The notes below the pieces were generated by a model. It was not told the origin of the DNA, ran no database searches, and was given only the letters and a program-made list of their open reading frames with translations. Source: Platycnemis pennipes (Eukaryota > Arthropoda > Insecta > Odonata > Platycnemididae). Taken from it: a stretch of DNA of 64,000 nucleotides. The number at the start of each line of letters is the position of its first letter. The first letter of the stretch is position 1. The stretch is taken from assembly GCA_933228895.1 (NCBI GenBank), contig OW121851.1, forward strand, positions 134,277,624 through 134,341,623, read 5' to 3'. Both the position numbers and the translations under genes were made by a program. Positions 21,580 through 31,574 of this stretch are shown in pieces.

Positions 21580-22420
21580 CGGCCGGCACTTTTTGACGTT
21601 CGCGAGGCGGAGGAAATAGAAGAAATGACAGATATTGAGGATGATGACGTTCCACCAATAAGGATAAACAGATTAATTAGGGACCGAAGTGATCTATTTT
21701 TATCATACATCGATTCAGAGTTTGAACAGAGGTAAAGATTTAATAAAGAAGTAACTCATCAGCTATTGGGAGAAACGAACTATCATATCAGACTTTCGAC
21801 GGACCGCTGGGGGTTCCAAGTGCCACCAATTATTCAATTTCTTATGTAATTAAGGTCTTTCGCCACTGCACGTTTTGTTTTAAGGCTTTAGGGGATCAGA
21901 TTGGTGTTCATGAATCAACGGCTTTTAGGTGCTTAATGAATGTACGCGAAGCTCATTGTGCTCATTGGACCTAAATATTACCAAATTCCCCTTAATTGCC
22001 GCAGAATTACATGATGTGATAGCTGGATTTTCTCTCTTATCAGAGTGGGCATGAATTACATTTTAAATGTGAAGTAACGTTAAGAAAAAATAACGATAAA
22101 TAGGTTGCGTTTGTACAGTTGATTGATGATTAAAATCGTGCTCCAAATTTAGTGAAATTACCCATTCTTAGCTGTTAACCTATGGGGAAAACCTCTAAAT
22201 ATTTTCGCTAGTGCTTTTCGGAAAATGCATGGAGTTAACACAGAACTAATCGATTTATTAGATACATAATTTTATTAGGAACAACTTCCCTGACATTGAT
22301 TCTCTAGACTACACGCATATTAAAATTTCCTGCCCAGACATACGTCAATATAAAGGGATATTATTCAATCTGCGTACAAATAATAGGTTGACAATAGGGT
22401 TATTTATTCATTTTTTGGCG
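21580..22420 (+). pseudogene. Harbinger (HARBI1-like) transposase pseudogene
   Basis: The open stretch to 21735 encodes an acidic N-terminal segment (EEMTDIEDDDVPPIRINRLI, then DLFLSYIDSEFEQR). Past a stop and several frameshifts the DNA gives RFNKEVTHQLLGE, STDRWGFQVPPIIQFL, a HESTAFRCLMNVREAH piece like the HTH region, and FPDIDSLDYTHIKI, which matches the FPgviGxIDcTHI block carrying the first DDE aspartate. The remaining catalytic residues are not recognisable. Residue order and spacing fit HARBI1-type transposases. The start is uncertain: an ATG at 21433 lies within the terminal repeat, so the true start is probably further in. Confidence 0.75.
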
Positions 22421-22619
22421 TTTAATGTTCACTCGACACATACCTAATCACAAGACGTACAATCAAAATATATAACTACAAAAATAAGGTATAAACTGGT
22501 TACAGCCACAAAAATAATAACTTAACTGCCTTGATAATTAAGTCACTTCACAAACAAATTCTTCGCATCTTTTAAAAAGTTTTCTTTCCTTGCATAAAAG
22601 TCCAGTTCATTGAAATGCA

Positions 22620-22835
22620 TTAAACTTTTGGGTTGTTGGCATTATACTTTCCACAAATATCTTTCAATTCCTCCTTTTCCCTATCCAACGTGGTCGCGTA
22701 ATACGCCTTACTCTCTAGTATTACATACTCTGATATAATAGAAATCAGGAGCAGCTTCTCTTCCAGCGAAAAGTCTTCGTTTCGTCCACTGCACATTTTT
22801 ACTAGATACTCACACGCTTCCAAACTGAAGTTCAC
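22620..22835 (-). CDS. Myb/SANT-like protein of the Harbinger element, short or truncated
   Basis: The 71-residue frame has FSLEEKLLLISIISEYVILE, then SKAYYATTLDREKEELKDIC and KYNAN. This resembles the first helices of the Myb/SANT-like DNA-binding domain (FsxEEkxxLixlixxyxxvlesK ... W.xIxxxyNa) in Harbinger accessory proteins and MSANTD relatives. In the family the partner protein binds transposon ends and assists nuclear import of the transposase; here that is inferred. The frame stops soon after the first helices, so it covers only part of a normal Myb-like protein. It faces the transposase, as is usual in this superfamily. Confidence 0.6.
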   Translation of the reverse strand: MNFSLEACEYLVKMCSGRNEDFSLEEKLLLISIISEYVILESKAYYATTLDREKEELKDICGKYNANNPKV

Positions 22836-23050
22836 GGTGTTTATTTACGTCGCTAAGGAGCTTACAATTGCTTTTCGGGAAACAAATGACAGTAGTCAGC
22901 GTTGCCACATAATCAACAACGAGAGGCCGCGGTTTTCATAGACCGCGACGAAACTTTGTTTATGCAAGCGGAAGGAAGATCGCGTCCCGGCCGCGGCTCA
23001 TGAAGACGCCGTCTAAACCACGGTTTGAGCCTCGTTCTTGCAATCCACCC

Positions 23051-23517
23051 CCTTGGGCTAGGTGATCCGCTACTCTCTTCTTCAACCCCTCTTTCCCCCT
23101 CTCTTTCGTCCCTTCCCCTCCCTAGGCTTGTGTTTAGACCGGTAGTGGAGGAGACCCCATAAATGGAATGGTGTCGACTGCCCCCCACCCTCTCCCTCCC
23201 CGTGAGAGGGTGCTGCATCGCGAGCCAAGGACTACCCCTCTCCCCCCCCCCCCCTCTTCCAGCGTCCTCCCCCTCTCCATCTGAAGCGCACGCTTGCACC
23301 CATTCATCTGTTCTCCCCCACCCTCGAGCGCTCCCTCTTCGGGGCCAAATCTATTATCTCAACGTCCGCTTCGGAGAACGAATGCATTCCGTTTTATGTC
23401 AGAAACGGTCGAGTCTTCCTTTTAAGTGTCTTTCCTATCCACCGTCTTTGTATCAATGCCCGAGTCTTCCCTGTCAGAGCTCTGTGCCGTATTGATTTCC
23501 GTGCATTGTCTGAGCTT
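23051..23517. other. Pyrimidine-rich tract, no gene recognised
   Basis: 23070-23350 is dominated by C and T on the plus strand, including a C run of about 12 near 23243. Frames of 110-128 codons on both strands here are low-complexity products. Confidence 0.45.
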
Positions 23518-24385
23518 TCATTTGCATAATACCCTGAAAGCCACCAGAAAGGTGTATGGCAGTGGGTGAAATCACACCAAACATGCAATAACGTATCATA
23601 CATGTTAAGGATTAGTACTTTATTCTAGTTTAAACTTCACAATTTAAAAAGAGATAAAAATAGCAAAGCCAGCATGCACAAACATGCTGGTAATTGGGTT
23701 AGCTTAAAGTCCTTATACCAACTTGTAACTATTGTATATGTACAGCTATTCATATCTGTATGTGTGCGAGGACAGGACCTTTTAATCTGTAAGTACGGCA
23801 GTCAATTTCTCTTATTTTATGACCATGTCCAGTCTACCATGGTAAGTTGGAGTTCACAAAATATTTTTCACATCATCAGTGAAAATATTTCAACCTATGA
23901 TCTGATAATGATTCTCAATTCAGTTCATTTTATAGACTGGTTACACTAATAAACTTATCATTCCATCCCTTGATAAATCTTGCCTATCTTAGCTGCCCAC
24001 ACTCAAGTTAATTATGCAAGCCTTTTTCGTAAGGATCCCATATACTGGAGCGTATTCTAAATGAGGTCTAACAAGGGAAAAGTAGCTAATTTCTCGTACA
24101 TGATCGTCACATTTACCCAATATTCTTTTGATGAATCCCAGTTTACGATTAGGTTGACCCATTATTTCACGCATTATGTTTACCCCAAGAATGATCATGT
24201 GTCAGTCTTATTCAAAAATATTTAATTGATACCACGGTTGTCAATTTGTTATTCCTTATGTAGTAAGTGCTAGGAGGAGGACTATTCTTTTTCCAAAAAA
24301 ATGATTAATACACATTTTTTCAATTTTAATTACAACTGCCATGTATCTCACTAGTTTTCGATTGCTTCTAGATCTTACCTGCAAT
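23518..24385 (-). mobile_element. LINE-A 3' third, minus strand
   Basis: It follows the good copy at 48731-51292 from the shared tail (near 23525-23575) through the 3' UTR and back into the RT C-terminus. Recognisable pieces on the minus strand are KPSLLDLEL-like remnants near 24350, MREIMGQPNRKLGFIKRILG (24060-24170) and KCDDHVREISYFSLVRPHLE. Several stops and small indels. Left of the tail is unrelated pyrimidine-rich DNA. Confidence 0.9.
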
Positions 24386-24461
24386 TTGCATGGTAAACTT
24401 TTTCCATACCTTGAAATATCTGTAGGTGTTGCAGGCGATACTAGCAACCTAATGATCGCCA

Positions 24462-24586
24462 TATATTTTTATTGTATGTAAGTATGTGACGGGTAAGCGG
24501 CTATTTATTGCGGCCAGGTCGCATGGCTTTCGAAGCAATAACTAGCCACTCTCCCGTCTCATTCCTACCCATACAAATATATATTG
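24462..24586. repeat. Short imperfect fold-back, about 50-bp arms
   Basis: GACGGGTAAGCGGCTATTTA on the left pairs with the complement of ACTAGCCACTCTCCCGTC on the right, and the similarity extends to TATTGTATG outside and ATTGC inside. The whole is 125 bp and could be a very small MITE. Confidence 0.65.
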
Positions 24587-25430
24587 TTATAAAAAATTTG
24601 ATTACATTACATTCCTAACGACGATGTATTGTAACCTGTCGATATCTAAGAATTACTTCACATTTGTTTGATCACCCAGAACCGAGAATAACGCTTATGA
24701 TTAAAATGATCACAGTATCATTTCTTCGACAGAAAAATTTCTGAAATTCCTAGAAAACGCATACAAAATATTTGCGTGTATTTTGTTATATTTGCAATGG
24801 ATCGGCCAACGGGTTTTTGGGAAATAAATTTTCGAAGTCGGTGTAATTGTTGAACTATTTTAATTAGTCACTTTTTTCAATTCAAACTTTAATTTAAAAA
24901 TACAACAATGTAATTCAAACATTTTAAGTTTACAACATTAACGTAGAATTTAACGAGAAGAAATATGATGTAATTAAATTTTCTGTAGGTCTTTCGGTTG
25001 TTTCATAAACACCGTTCAAACTCGAGTGCACATAATATTTTGGTCGGCGGTAGGGTCCTCATTTGTTTGCGACCCTGGCACCTCCGCTCCCTTTCTCGGC
25101 GGCGCGGCTGACCCCAGCCGTGGAGGATGCAGACGGCGCGGTGGGGTAGCCTGTTCTCCTCCCCCAGTCCCCAGTAGGAGGGGTCAGAGAGGAACGGTAT
25201 TTGGCCAGACGCCAGAGAGGGGCCGGATTGCGGCTGCAGTAGTAGTGGTGGGGGCGGGGGGCAGTCTAGACGCGTCGCAAACTTAAGTTCATCTTCCTCC
25301 TCGGGTCCATATCTCTCTCTCTCCTGTACATCCTGATACGGAAAAATGTCCGGCCCTTTTCGGACAGAAGTCCTTGCGTTGTGGACAGGGTCATTCCCAG
25401 AGGCATGTTGCCAGAAATTTGCTTCGGGCG
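24587..25430. other. AT-rich then GC-rich stretch, no gene recognised
   Basis: 24587-25015 is AT-rich. 25030-25290 is GC-rich with many GGGG and CCTCC runs. A 160-codon minus frame at 25003-25485 begins in poly-proline encoded by the G tract and is not convincing. Confidence 0.4.
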
Positions 25431-25451
25431 GGGGGGGGGGGGGGGGGGGGG
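25431..25451. repeat. Poly-G tract, about 21 bases
   Basis: An uninterrupted G run at 25431-25451 before GTAAGTATAG. Similar, shorter runs occur at 5938 and 25820. Confidence 0.9.
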
Positions 25452-25466
25452 TAAGTATAGTGTGAC

Positions 25467-25488
25467 CCATTGAGGTATACCTCAATGG
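25467..25488. repeat. Perfect 22-bp palindrome
   Basis: CCATTGAGGTA followed directly by its reverse complement TACCTCAATGG, with no spacer. It lies 15 bases downstream of the G tract. Confidence 0.95.
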
Positions 25489-25865
25489 TGTGGCATAACT
25501 TCAAATCAGCCTTGCCCGTTCGGTGCCGACAGGTTACAAATCTCTTCCCTTAATGTTCAGTGATTGGTATTTACTTTCACAGTGCCCATTCCTTATCTCT
25601 TCTCTCTAAAGTTCACTGTTTACCTTGTTATGAAGCACTTAATTTGACCGGCCTCAGAAGAGAAGTTCAACGCTTACGCACCTACATATCAGATTCAAAA
25701 GAGCAATCCACACAAATGGATCAATTTAGTGATAACGTTTCAAGGCACTTAGCCCTTGAATTATACGCAGTCTTGCCCAGTTAAAATCAGAAAAACAAAA
25801 TAGCTTGGAAAATATTTCGGGGGGGGGGGAACGGAATCCCCAAAAGCCCCCCTCCCTGGCTACGT

Positions 25866-26136
25866 GCCTGGGTTATTTGGTGGCTAGAGTTGTGGCCTCC
25901 CATCCCGAGGGTCCGGGTTCGGATCCCGGCACTGGTGCATTTTCCATTGGAATGCCGGACCGTACTCCTTGTGGAGAGCTCCGTACTCCGTATGTCGGAT
26001 GGGACGTTAAGCCATGGCCTCCTTGGCGCCTTTTCGTTTAGAGCAGACTATTGCCGACTTCGGGGTTCCTTCCATCCTTACTGTGGGGCAAATGGCCTCA
26101 GTTGCCGGTCGCCTCCCCTGAATAACTACAACTAAT
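25866..26136 (+). mobile_element. tRNA-derived SINE, copy 1
   Basis: The head has a pol III A-box-like GGTGGCTAGAGTTG and a B box GGTTCGGATCC, as in tRNA. The body contains TCGGATGGGACGTTAAGCC, TTGGCGCCTTTTCG and the 3' end GTCGCCTCCCCTGAATAAC. GCTACGT flanks both sides (25859-25865, 26137-26143), a 7-bp target duplication. The second copy is at 41646-41982. Confidence 0.85.
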
Positions 26137-26143
26137 GCTACGT

Positions 26144-26568
26144 TTCAAGATTTCTTAGAAATACTTGAATTTCGCGTTCGCAATCAACTGCCTTACCACA
26201 AAGGAAGAAGAGAATCCTGCAAAAGGAGCCAAAGGAGGGATGCCGTGGTCTTGAGACGACAACAAAGCTACAAGACTCAATCTTTGCCGAAGAGAATATC
26301 TATTCGAAGCACTCGACTCTCGTCCAGGTGCTGGACATTCTAGAGGATTGTGTCTGAGAAATTCTCTGAGGCTCACTCAGAAGGCTTCGTACGTGTTAGA
26401 CAGACCCCATGCTATGCTCTGGACATCGATATTGGGCTTTTTAGCCGAATAATTTGCTATTTGAGGGAAATTAGATTTCTTTTTTTTATTTCTCTTAAAC
26501 TATTTTAATAATTTGTAAATCAATTACACATCGCTCAAAGAACCTTCGGCTGCAAGCAAGACTTCGTC
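26144..26568. other. No recognisable feature
   Basis: Mixed composition with short frames. A stretch at 26155-26400 repeats AGACAA and TCTCTGAG-type words but has no defined structure. Confidence 0.35.
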
Positions 26569-26690
26569 AAAACATTCGCATGGAGCCTGGCACTCCATAG
26601 ATCAGAGACATGGAACATCGGGATAGGAAACCAGCGAAGAATTGAAGCATGATTCGTAACATGGTGCTGGAGGAGAATGCTGAAGATTAA

Positions 26691-27239
26691 GACCGTGTCC
26701 AAATCCGCCAATTAGCTGCCTAAATGCTCCCTTCATAGGGAGGAATATTGTAGTGTGCCCGAATTCTTAGGCGTCAATTTAATCACCGAATTTAGTCGCC
26801 AAATTTTGCCGTCAGCAAAGTGTGCGTGAAGTGCATCCTTTTGTTACGCCATCTTTGATAACCATCCCCTAACTCTGAGCGTCTTTGGAGGGTTGTTATC
26901 TACATCTACATAATACCCTGCAAGCCACCACAAGGGTGTGTGGTTATTGTGGTAACCACCACAAGGTTATTGTGGTAACAAAATGCCAACAATTACTTGC
27001 GCAATGTTTATTGCCTATAATGGAGCCGACGAAATACTTTATGTATGAATTTGATATCATTTCGTTTTTTTTCCATTAAAATGTTAAAAATAACTAAGAT
27101 ACTCATTTGTCACAAAGTACCAATAATTACACCGTTGCGTTGGTTGCGACACTGTCGCTTTCGTCCGAATTCAGCTCCATTTAGCATTCGAAGAACTTTC
27201 AGTGGCTAATGGAACATTGCTAATAAATTCGGACAAAGC
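26691..27239. mobile_element. 549-bp insertion with TTAA target duplication
   Basis: TTAA lies at 26687-26690 and 27240-27243, and the interrupted RTE reads through when one copy is removed. Ends are weak inverted repeats: GTGTCCAAATCCG with AATTAGC on the left, and TTTGTCCGAATTTATTAGC as the complement of the right. TTAA fits piggyBac or Kolobok-like insertion; the superfamily is not settled. The element itself holds a minus-strand LINE tail at 26902-26942. Confidence 0.65.
26902..26980 (-). repeat. LINE tail scrap with duplicated CACAAGG unit
   Basis: TACATCTACATAATACCCTG with AAGCCACCACAAGG is the LINE-A tail read in reverse. It is followed by GGTTATTGTGGTAACCACCA and a second GGTTATTGTGGTAAC, a local tandem duplication that may be replication slippage. 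Confidence 0.75.
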
Positions 27240-27560
27240 TTAAATTGACAGAAAAAGAATGAGGAACGAAAAGGTGCATAGAAGAGAAGATGAAGAACGG
27301 ACAATGTGGAAACCCTTTAGCAAAGAAGAACCAGACGGATTGGACATACCTTTAGACACAATGAATTAGAAAATATAATAGAAGGGAAAATTGAAGGGAA
27401 GGTCCCACGAGGAGGAGTCAAGGGCAAACGAGAGGGATGTTAAAGAGAAAACATATCAGGGCGTTGGGGAATTAACACTGAATAGGGTAGAATGGAGGGC
27501 TGCAGTAAAGCATATCAACCAAGGACTGAAATACATACTGATGATGACACTAGGTATGTC

Positions 27561-28969
27561 ACGTTTTCGCGAGCCTGGAAGGCAGTGTTCAAAAGCCTTT
27601 CTTAATGTTAGTGGGGGGCCGTAAGTCAGCAAGTGAAGTGGGGGGTAATCTGGCGGAGGATTCCTCTTGAGAGACTGCGGCGTGGGCCGGGAGGCCTTCC
27701 TCTCCCTCACAGATCGGGGTTGACAACCCGGGCGCCCCTGACTTGTGAATTATTTCGGGAGAGGCTGCGTGTGACCACCGAGGACAGGTCGCTCTCAGGT
27801 CCCTCCCACTTATTGGATTTTTCATTTGTTTATTCGTGACGTTTGGTGCGGCATGAAGTGTCGCTTGCGAATCGAGATCCAACATATCCAAGTATAAAAA
27901 GTACAGGTTATCCTTATTTTAATGCCGACTCATTTTAAAGGAGCGAATAGCGAAGTGTTGACTCACGTGTCAATGGGGTGACGAAATCAGATGAAAGTTT
28001 TTTCAGTGTAGCTCGAAGCGAAATAAAGAGATACTTGTCTCGGCTTTTTTCCCCATAGGCCCGGGTTCGCGAGAAAAAAAAACAAATAGGAGTGCAAAAA
28101 TGTCACGCTTGTAGCCTACATTTCCGGCCTCGAGCAAGCGGCAATGGCTGAGTGGATGACTACGAGAGCTATACAGTGTACTGCGTGTTCTATACTTATT
28201 GTGGTATAATGTTTTTATTTTGATCATTGTTTCGAAAATTTTATCATAATCAGTTTCCTAACCTGACCTGTGAACACTTCCTGTTTTATACTTTTATCGT
28301 GTAAACTAAATTTACTAATGCATCATCATGAATACGTTTTAAATTTAACGCAATTTTCCGCGAATTTATGTATGTAGCAAAATATTTTCCCAATCACTTT
28401 CACTAACGCCGAATTTTATTATTTTCGTGTTCAATTTATTGACATGGCCTATACACATATCCCTTTATTTTGCTTCTATTCACGCTGGAAAAAAATGTCT
28501 TCTCATTTCCTGAACCCATTTACATAACCTCTCCTTGTCAGAACTAAATCATTCTTGATCAATGGTCAGTTTTAAGTTCTAATGCAAGTACATGGTCTTA
28601 ACGCTGTCACCGGTGGGATTTCGCCAAAGGTGACATTTTATGTACTAGCTGACCTCGGGTTATTTTCATGTCAAAAATTTACTCATATCTGTTCGCACCT
28701 TGCTCCCAGCCGTTTGGTTACATGTAAAGTAGTTCATGGTAGGCGAAGAACTACTCACTTTTACTCATTCTTGAGGTAGATATCAGCGTATCGTGTGCAG
28801 GTATATCATTGCAGCCTATGAGACTCTCCGTCATAATTTCAACTGCTGTAGCTGGATGAGTATGAAACAAATGTATGTAAATATATTATTTGAGTATTAA
28901 AGTTGATTCAACTGGTATTCAACCCGAAGGTCATGCTGATTGCTGAGAGTCGACCTTTCCATACACTAG
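27561..28969. other. No recognisable feature
   Basis: GC-richer near 27600-27800, then AT-rich. Frames up to 100 codons overlap on both strands and show no domain. I see no terminal repeats. Confidence 0.4.
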
Positions 28970-29960
28970 TGAGTCTATATCCACAGATTACCCTGCAAGC
29001 CACCGTTAAGGTGTGTGTGGCAGGGGGTGAATTCACACCAAACATGTATTACATATCATGCTTAAAAAGGATTAGTATTTTTGCCCTAGTCTAAACTTCG
29101 CGATCCATAAAAAGACAAAACCAGCAAATCAAGCTAAAAATTATGCTGTTAGTTGTGTCAGCTTAAAGTCCTTACACCAAAATGCAACTACCTAAGCTAT
29201 CCACTGATACATTTGTATTTATACTATTGGATATATGTGCAGTAGAGATGTGCGAATACTATCCGCGCATGCTCGAATGCGTCGAATACTAGAAAGTATT
29301 CGGTATTCGGGATCTCGAATAATTGTACTATAAGAATACGATATTCGAGATCTCAAATAATTATGCTAATTAAGCTATATTTGGCGTATTTGTGAACTAC
29401 ATCATGAGAGCCGTGAAAAGACGGCGGAGATAAAGTCTGTTGATGGGCTTTGCATCGTAACTTATGGTAGAAAGACATTAGTTTCAACTAACGGAATTCC
29501 GGCAATACTGTTGCCTTTTCACAATAAATTACGCGCCGAAACTAGCCACAGCTAGTCACGATTCATAATAAAAAAAGAAGAACGTTTAGCATTTCGTTTG
29601 CAGTTCTAGTATTCGAGGCAAACTAAATTCGAGATATTCAAATGTTCGAGTCGTGACTCAGTATTCGTATTCGAATTCGAGAAATCTGGTATTCGACTTA
29701 TCTCTAATTTGCAGATATTCCTATCACTAATTGTTCGAGGAAAGAAGGACATTTTGAATCTGCCAGTTCGGCAATCAATTTCTCATAATTTTATGATTAT
29801 GGTCTTAGTGTACCATAGTAAGTTGGAGTTTGCAAATTTTTTTCAACGTCATCGGTGGAAATATTTCTCGGGATTTAGTTAAGAGATTTAGGTAAGTATA
29901 AATATAAACCTACGGTCTGATAATGATTCCCATTTTAGTTCATCTAATAGACTGGTTTCG
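28970..29960 (-). mobile_element. LINE-A 3' part, split by a hAT-type MITE
   Basis: The tail lies at about 28980-29040 and the 3' UTR to 29234. After the MITE (29243-29706) the minus strand resumes with GTGCGAGGAA-like sequence, then the RTDRF..., YYG and REIDC region, degenerate, to about 29960. Confidence 0.85.
29243..29706. mobile_element. hAT-type MITE, 464 bp, 8-bp target duplication
   Basis: The left end TAGAGATGTGCGAATAC and right end (complement TAGAGATAAGTCGAATAC) form inverted termini. ATGTGCAG (29235-29242) and ATTTGCAG (29707-29714) flank it, an 8-bp duplication with one mismatch, which is the hAT signature. The interior repeats TATTCGAG and CGAATA on both strands. Elements with AGAGATGTGCGAAT ends are common in animals. 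Confidence 0.8.
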
Positions 29961-30084
29961 CTCCGGTAAGTCCCTCGACCCTGATATGTAGAATCCGTAC
30001 TTTAGGCTAAGGGACCAAAACCTTTCCCCGTTTCGTTTTCGTGGTTTCACGGTAAGATTTTCTTCGCAGAGAATCACACACATC

Positions 30085-30175
30085 ATCAGTGGATAGCATA
30101 GGTAGTTGCATGTTGCCATAAGGACTTTAAGCTTACCCAAATAACAGCATGTTTGTGCATGCTTGGTTTTAGCTG
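30085..30175 (+). mobile_element. LINE-A 3' UTR fragment
   Basis: GTGGATAGCATAGGTAGTTG then CATAAGGACTTTAAGCTTAC matches the LINE-A 3' UTR at 47510-47560. No tail is attached; it runs directly into a tRNA-like piece. Confidence 0.75.
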
Positions 30176-30245
30176 GACCTGTCGAAGGCCCCTCCCGGAA
30201 TCGAACACAGGATTTGTGCTATCCCACTGACGCTCTACCCATTGG
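30176..30245 (-). repeat. tRNA-like sequence, probably a SINE head or tRNA pseudogene
   Basis: The minus strand has GGGTAGAGCGTCAGTGGGAT (A-box-like) and, about 30 bases on, TGTTCGATTCCGGGAG (B box). The flanking arms do not pair as an acceptor stem, so an active tRNA gene is unlikely. Confidence 0.6.
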
Positions 30246-30944
30246 CTTTATGCATTGTCAATAAACATAGGAATTCGTTTTTTGACTTTACTCCATAAAA
30301 GTAGGCATCGCGTTTTTCTGGTCCTTTGTTAGTCAAATCATATTAGAATGTTCTGCTCGAAGGTTACATTTTTTCTCGATAAGAGATACGCCGGAAAACG
30401 GTTCCTTTGCCATTCTCCTCTTAGGCATTCCTTGCGAGGGTAACGTATTCCAGTGAAACCATCGGATGTCACAATATGGCTGGGAGTGCTTGTCATCGTG
30501 CAGTGACACCCTGTTTATTTGTCTTGCGAGACAATGCGTGGGTGTCGCCTTAGTTGGTGGCGATAATCGCAGTTTGAGAAAGGGGCGACCCTTTGGCTTC
30601 TCGGCCTTTAGCGCCCTCGATATTTCTCCAAGACGCCATTGCCGCTCCTGCGCATATTTCAAGATTCTTGGCGTGGGAAGTCGAGCCCCGTGCCGAGGAG
30701 GAGTATGTCTTGAGAGCTCGCCGTGCATCCATCTCGGCCCGTGAAAGGAGTGTCTCCGAGCGCGGGGGCGACTTTAAGGTCGAGGGTCACTGGGGAAAGG
30801 GGTGGCCATCGCCTTGCGAAATCAGCGAGACTCTCGAGGGTCCTCAGAGGAACAGATCGTCCTCTGGGTTTTCCCTTGCGAAGCAGTCGGGGGAGAAAAT
30901 GTTGTCGTTCAAAGTTGGAATTTGAGTGAATGTGTACGAATGTG
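30246..30944. other. No recognisable feature
   Basis: GC-richer, with overlapping frames of 60-131 codons on both strands between 30333 and 30930 and no motif. Confidence 0.4.
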
Positions 30945-31112
30945 TATGCTTAGCTATTTTTATCTTTTTTTAAATCGCGTAGTTTTGAACAGTACCTATA
31001 CAAGTACTAATCCTTTTTTATGCATGATATATAGTGCATGTTTGGTGAGAGTTCACCCCCTGCCACACACCTTTATGGTGGCTTGCAGGGTATTATGTAG
31101 ATGTAGATGTTT
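30945..31112 (+). mobile_element. LINE-A 3' end fragment
   Basis: CTATTTTTATCTTTTTTTAA through TGCATGATATATAGTGCATG, then GTTCACCCCCTGCCACACAC and the tail ending in GTAGATGTAGATG. The 5' end is at the beginning of the LINE-A 3' UTR poly-T stretch. Confidence 0.88.
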
Positions 31113-31136
31113 GGAATATGTGGGTAACCAAGCCAA

Positions 31137-31183
31137 TCTTTACGAGTCTTTATGAGTCTTTACGAGTCTTTAATCTCTTTACG
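31137..31183 (+). repeat. Short tandem repeat of TCTTTACGAG
   Basis: TCTTTACGAGTCTTTATGAG and two further units in about 45 bases just after the LINE-A tail. Confidence 0.8.
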
Positions 31184-31574
31184 TGTGGGGACCCAAAAAG
31201 AAACCGGAATTCCTTATGTGAACCATCTGTATTTAGTTTTTCCTGATACTAACTTTAGTCACGTTCAAAGTACTCATTTGAGTGAATACGCCTTGAAATG
31301 AGTGAAACCTTTAATTCCAGTTTTTTAAAACTCATCTTCTCGGGTGCCTTTCAGGTCCTCCATCGTTTATTGTTTCACCATGCCAATGTCAGCTAAGCAT
31401 TTTGAAGTCCCTTTTCATTCGGGGGAACAGGAAAAGTTACAAGGTGTCAAATCAGGCGACTAAGGAGGGTGGGGCAACGTAGTCATGCTCCTTCAGCTCA
31501 CGGCAGGTTCCCGAACGAATCTCCTTTCGCTCCGAGACGTCTGCAAGCTCGGCACAAATTTGGTCGCCACTTTT
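31184..31574. other. No recognisable feature
   Basis: Unique-looking spacer between the LINE-A tail and the minus-strand RTE copy. Confidence 0.35.

Larger units (their letters stand above)
21379..23050. mobile_element. Decayed PIF/Harbinger transposon, 1.67 kb, both genes present
   Basis: The left terminus is GGGTGGATTGCAAGAACGAG and the right terminus, reverse-complemented, is the same 20 bases. Similarity continues inward through AAACCGCGGTTTAGACGG on the left and AAACCGTGGTTTAGACGG on the right, giving inverted repeats of about 44 bases. CCGTCTAAACC recurs inside each end. It holds a Harbinger transposase remnant on the plus strand and a Myb/SANT-like gene on the minus strand, the usual divergent two-gene layout of the superfamily. 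No TWA duplication is seen at the flanks (gatatatt / ccttgggc). Confidence 0.85.
26569..27560 (+). mobile_element. RTE-like LINE C-terminal part, split by a 549-bp insertion
   Basis: Left piece (26569-26690): FVKTFAWSLALHRSETWN, then RRIEA, a stop, and RRMLKI. Right piece (27244-27560): RRIGHTFRHNELENIIEGKI and EGKVPRG. This is the post-RT region of the RTE family (compare 55180-55600). The pieces join in the DNA coding MLKIK-x-TDR. Several stops and frameshifts. The 3' terminus is less clear than in other copies. Confidence 0.8.

Noticed and set aside
22913..23299. 128-codon minus frame with Gly/Arg/Glu-rich product
   Set aside because: It overlaps the Harbinger right terminus and a pyrimidine-rich tract. 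Composition explains the open frame.
25003..25485. 160-codon minus frame beginning with poly-proline
   Set aside because: The proline run is the poly-G tract read in reverse. The rest is low-complexity GC-rich DNA with no family resemblance.
30176..30245. Functional tRNA gene
   Set aside because: A and B boxes are present, but no acceptor stem pairs. It is best read as a tRNA-derived SINE head or pseudogene.
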